Shown: positions 61,152 through 64,000 of the stretch, one piece after another
Position numbering within the stretch: position 1 is the stretch's first letter
Layout of the letters: every line of letters begins with the position of its first letter
Source: Pseudobutyrivibrio ruminis DSM 9787
GTDB taxonomy: Bacteria; Bacillota; Clostridia; Lachnospirales; Lachnospiraceae
NCBI RefSeq assembly: GCF_900218035.1
Contig: NZ_OBMR01000002.1
Location: 186,001-250,000, forward strand
Direction of reading: 5' to 3'
DNA: 64,000 nucleotides
Translations under genes and position numbers: made by a program
The notes under the pieces: generated by a model
Seen by the model: the letters and a program-made list of their open reading frames with translations, nothing else
The model's database searches: none
Told to the model about the DNA's origin: nothing

Positions 61152-62187
61152 AATTTTCAGCATTCTCCCTAGTTATTATCTCATAAGGGACATAATAATA
61201 CTTATTATTCTCCAGTTCAATATCCGAAGGAATATGCCCATCAACTGCAAGACTATATGATATATGAGCTATAATCTCCCCCTTCTTTTTGGCATTATTG
61301 TAAACCGTACCAGCGATTAGCCCTTCCTTCACTGCTTCGATAGTTTCTTCCTGACCATTAACTCCTACAATTAAAGGATAGGTTTGCACACCAAATTCAG
61401 TCAATGCATCAAGTGCACCAATAGCCATATTATCATCATTAGCCAGAACCAATTCTATCTGCCTAGGGTAGCCTGCCAAAAGAGATGTCATTTTTGTTTG
61501 GGCCTGTTTTCTATCCCAATTTGCTATTTCATCTCCCAACATTTCCATCTCGTATCCCGCAGATTTTATTGTTTCCACAGAAACACGACTTCGAAGGATG
61601 GCATCCTGGTGGCCAGCTTCCCCCTCTAAAAGAACATATTGGATGATGCCGTCCCCATTAACATCAATCTCATCAAATCGTTCATTTAACTCATCTATCA
61701 CAATCTGCCCCTGCATCTGGCCACTATCCTCAGGTCTGGCGCCAACATAATAAAGCTTGTTAAATCGTTTCAAATCATCTTCTACAAGCTCGCGATTAAA
61801 GAAAATAATTGGAACATCGGCTGATTTGGCGGCCTCAATTATTACAGAAGGATCTGTTCTATCAACCAGATTCACACATATGACGTCATAGTTTTTTTCG
61901 ATAAAATCAATAACCTGGTCGTTTTGTACCAACTGATTCTTGCCAGAATATACAACAGTACTATCAACTTCAATATCATTTTCCGTACCATATAGCGCTA
62001 GATAATCTTCAATATTATGCCTGATTTCTTCTGTAAAAGGATCATACTGATTGTACATAGTAATACCAATTCTTATTACCTGAGGTTCAGTCTTTTCCTT
62101 GGATTGAACCATATGGTAGCCGCCAAAAATACCGCCAGCCACAGCAATTAATGCTATTCCACACAAAAATAACCTTCTCTTACTCAT
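61138..62187 (-). CDS. Membrane-anchored sugar-binding protein (MglB-like, Peripla_BP_4)
   Basis: A 349-residue type I periplasmic-binding-fold protein. An N-terminal hydrophobic segment (about 5-27) has no lipobox cysteine, so it probably stays as an uncleaved anchor. Ligand-site motifs of galactose/ribose-binding proteins are present: VNLVDRTDPSVIIEAA, PIIFFNRELV, ANWDRKQAQTKM, LVLANDDNMAIGALDAL and GVNGQEETIEAVKEG. The ATG follows AGAGGA. No permease or ATPase is adjacent; it follows another binding protein and a sensor kinase, so a role in sensing is likely. Confidence 0.87.
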   Translation of the reverse strand: MSKRRLFLCGIALIAVAGGIFGGYHMVQSKEKTEPQVIRIGITMYNQYDPFTEEIRHNIEDYLALYGTENDIEVDSTVVYSGKNQLVQNDQVIDFIEKNYDVICVNLVDRTDPSVIIEAAKSADVPIIFFNRELVEDDLKRFNKLYYVGARPEDSGQMQGQIVIDELNERFDEIDVNGDGIIQYVLLEGEAGHQDAILRSRVSVETIKSAGYEMEMLGDEIANWDRKQAQTKMTSLLAGYPRQIELVLANDDNMAIGALDALTEFGVQTYPLIVGVNGQEETIEAVKEGLIAGTVYNNAKKKGEIIAHISYSLAVDGHIPSDIELENNKYYYVPYEIITRENAENYDTD

Positions 62188-62196
62188 TACATCCTC

Positions 62197-63141
62197 TTAT
62201 TTAACAAATGGAAATAGGATTTTTTCATACTCCTCTGAATAAATCTGTTCTTTATTGATTATGTAATAAAGAGGCACGCCTTCATCAGAAACCTTATCTC
62301 CATTATTAAGCACAGCCTTTACCGCCAAATACCCTATTGTATAATCATCCTTACAGGCAAGAGCTTGAATAGAACCACTATCAAGGTAATAAACTGCAGC
62401 CTGTCTATCATCAACTCCATAAATTGCAAAGCCTGATTTTTGATCAACCCCCAATGACATTGCACAATCAAGCACATTGGCATCCAACAAAATCATTCCG
62501 TTATACAATCCAGATTTGTATATGTTATAAATATGGTTTATTAGGGAGCTATCATCCATGGTGACATATTCTCTCTTTAAATAGACATCCGAACCATCTA
62601 CAGCTTCCTCAAGTCCCTTGATAAAATTCAGATTATTTACAGAATCCGAACTATACATAACATACAAGGAACCTGAAAAGCCATCGTCGATTATATATTT
62701 ACCGTAATCTTTTCCCATAGAATAGTCATCAGCAATGATTGAATATTTATCATCCCCACAGCTACCATTTTTTACAAACCTGACTTTGCTTTTCAGGCCT
62801 TGTTCTTTTATATATTCGTAGAGCTCGTCATAGTAGCCAGATGCCACATAAACATATTCAGCCCCCTCGTATATCTGTCTATTGATTAGCTCTATTTCGC
62901 CTTCCACTCCAGCAGATACAGGGCTATTCAAAAATGTAACCTGACACTTGTTGTCTAGCGCAGCTGTTTCAGCACCAGATTTTAATGTTTCCCAGTCGTC
63001 CAGATTGTCTCCTGTAACAACAAATGAAATACGCTCATCCTCTCCCTCAAATACACTAGAGTTGGCGTAAACATAAAACTCAACAATGATCAATAGGATA
63101 AGTACAAGGAACATACCGATAAAGAATCTATTTCTTCTCAT
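62197..63141 (-). CDS. Second membrane-anchored substrate-binding protein
   Basis: A 314-residue protein with one N-terminal anchor (about 3-25) and a type I periplasmic-binding fold outside the membrane. Recognisable are ISFVVTGDNLDDWETLKSG, KNGSCGDDKYSIIADDYSMG and FAIYGVDDRQAAVYYLDSG, typical of sugar ABC binding proteins but more divergent than its neighbour. I chose the ATG at 63141, 8 nt after GGGAGG; it overlaps the kinase gene by 14 nt. The overlap with the YesM-type kinase suggests it delivers a ligand signal to that kinase. Confidence 0.8.
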   Translation of the reverse strand: MRRNRFFIGMFLVLILLIIVEFYVYANSSVFEGEDERISFVVTGDNLDDWETLKSGAETAALDNKCQVTFLNSPVSAGVEGEIELINRQIYEGAEYVYVASGYYDELYEYIKEQGLKSKVRFVKNGSCGDDKYSIIADDYSMGKDYGKYIIDDGFSGSLYVMYSSDSVNNLNFIKGLEEAVDGSDVYLKREYVTMDDSSLINHIYNIYKSGLYNGMILLDANVLDCAMSLGVDQKSGFAIYGVDDRQAAVYYLDSGSIQALACKDDYTIGYLAVKAVLNNGDKVSDEGVPLYYIINKEQIYSEEYEKILFPFVK

Positions 63142-64000
63142 TTCCATCACCTCCCATATATTCCTGGTAGGAAATCTTTGGCAAATGAATTATGGCAGTA
63201 GTTCCTACATCCAATTCGCTTTCAATTTTCAGTCCATAGTCCTCCTTAAAATACAGGTTGATACGCTGATTGATATTCCACAATCCGATACCAGAGCCTT
63301 TGCCTTGAGATTTGCCCTTTTCCTTAAGCAAATCCTTCAGTTTCTCCGGAGGAATTCCCATTCCATTATCCTTAACCTCGATATAAATATCTCCGTCTTT
63401 TTCATAGCCCTTTATATCTATTACGCCTTCATCATACAAATCCCCCACAGCATGATAAATGGCATTTTCGATAAGAGGCTGAATAATAAGCTTGATAGTA
63501 ATGCAATCCTCTATCGCAGGATCAACGTCGATATTGGCTTCAAATTTATTTTTATAGCGCACCTTCTGGATGGCTAAATAATTCTTTGCATGGGTAATCT
63601 CATCTCTGATTGTAATGATGTTGTTGCCCTTGCTAAGACTGATTCTAAACAGTGATGCCAGGCTTGTAATCATAGAAATAGCCTCTGGATATTTCTCCGA
63701 TTCAATCATCCAAACAACAGAATCCAAGGTATTATAAAGGAAATGTGGATTTATCTGGGCCTGCAGGGCATTCAATTCGGATTTACGTTTTTCTTTTTGC
63801 TCCGCAACGCTTTCTTCCATCATTGTCCTCATCTGGACTACCAAAGATTTGATGGTGCGGCCCAAATGTCTGATTTCATGAGTACCACCGATAAAAATCA
63901 CATCTTCATCAAGCATACCTGCATCAATAACGCCAATGGAATCTTCAAGCTTCTTTATTGGATCAGTAACCACTCTTGCAATGAAAAGGTTTCCAAAAAG
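63128..64000 (-). CDS. YesM/LytS-type sensor histidine kinase, C-terminal part (runs off window)
   Basis: The last 290 residues are visible and the reading frame is open to base 64000 (LFGNLFIARVVTDPIKKLED...). That segment is the end of a transmembrane helix followed by a HAMP-like linker. The His_kinase domain has ALQAQINPHFLYNTLDSV with the phosphoacceptor His, and the ATPase has LIENAIYHAVGD, VKDNGMGIPPEKL and GSGIGLWNINQRINLYF. The sensor domain and the partner regulator, usually AraC-type, are outside the window. It overlaps the binding-protein gene downstream. Confidence 0.93.
   Translation of the reverse strand, partial: LFGNLFIARVVTDPIKKLEDSIGVIDAGMLDEDVIFIGGTHEIRHLGRTIKSLVVQMRTMMEESVAEQKEKRKSELNALQAQINPHFLYNTLDSVVWMIESEKYPEAISMITSLASLFRISLSKGNNIITIRDEITHAKNYLAIQKVRYKNKFEANIDVDPAIEDCITIKLIIQPLIENAIYHAVGDLYDEGVIDIKGYEKDGDIYIEVKDNGMGIPPEKLKDLLKEKGKSQGKGSGIGLWNINQRINLYFKEDYGLKIESELDVGTTAIIHLPKISYQEYMGGDGNEKK

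Noticed and set aside
61138-63141. Complete sugar ABC transporter
   Set aside because: Only binding proteins are present; no ATPase or permease gene is visible within the window.

Overview
The window is a dense piece of low-GC Firmicutes chromosome with about 60 protein genes, one stable RNA (tmRNA) and no gap over 300 bases. The gene content and order are those of a Clostridia, most likely a motile, rumen- or gut-type Lachnospiraceae (Butyrivibrio/Pseudobutyrivibrio/Roseburia group). The pointers are rimP-nusA-ylxR-ylxQ-infB-rbfA-nrnA-truB-ribF, secG-rnr-smpB-maf-ssrA, yrzL-ruvX-yrzB-rnjA, a stand-alone AICAR transformylase beside a PurO-type IMP cyclohydrolase, CheV plus a chemoreceptor, and a DUF5716/DUF5717 pair. 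The genus is an inference. I see no insertion sequence, prophage, integrase, CRISPR array or rRNA.

Layout. 1-2.5 kb: start of a chemoreceptor gene, a SEC-C protein, and an SH3b-NlpC/P60 cell-wall hydrolase with a near-consensus promoter. 2.5-10.8 kb: the translation/transcription operon rimP to ribF, whose promoter is followed by a terminator-like leader hairpin. 10.8-12.8 kb: purO and a purH-type transformylase. 12.9-15.2 kb: a membrane GGDEF enzyme convergent with a small FliD-like protein. 15.3-19.6 kb: hisF, hisH, a 639-residue acidic/lysine-rich membrane protein and cheV. 19.7-23.4 kb: a lipoprotein, a two-component system and a membrane protein. 23.4-25.8 kb: an MFS transporter and a membrane-tethered EEP phosphatase/nuclease.

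25.8-32.7 kb: a four-gene operon (large DUF5717 solenoid, Hsp70/actin-fold DUF5716 protein, TPR-like protein, two-pass membrane coiled-coil protein) behind one strong promoter with a palindrome in its spacer. It is the best candidate here for an uncharacterised molecular system. 32.8-37.4 kb: a PLP aminotransferase, GH25 lysozyme, GNAT, HAD phosphatase and D,D-carboxypeptidase. 37.4-42.4 kb: ssrA, maf, smpB, rnr, secG and a CmpB-type membrane protein. 42.4-45.2 kb: yajC, tgt, aroC. 45.2-50.8 kb: a seven-gene operon from ireB/yrzL through RNase J and tRNA wobble-uridine modification genes to a lactonase.

50.9-56.7 kb: mtaB, a divergent HPr-like protein lacking the active histidine, and thiI, cysteine desulfurase, rsmE and prmA. 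56.7-60.3 kb: a DUF2225 protein, glnS and a rhomboid-fold protein apparently without catalytic residues. 60.3-64 kb: a membrane protein, two membrane-anchored sugar-binding proteins and the C-terminal part of a YesM-type histidine kinase that runs off the window; these probably form one sensing module. Almost all genes are on the minus strand. Several use TTG starts (DUF5717, tgt, rnjA, the rhomboid-like gene, probably the 20.5-kb kinase), and many neighbours overlap by 1-14 nt, suggesting translational coupling.
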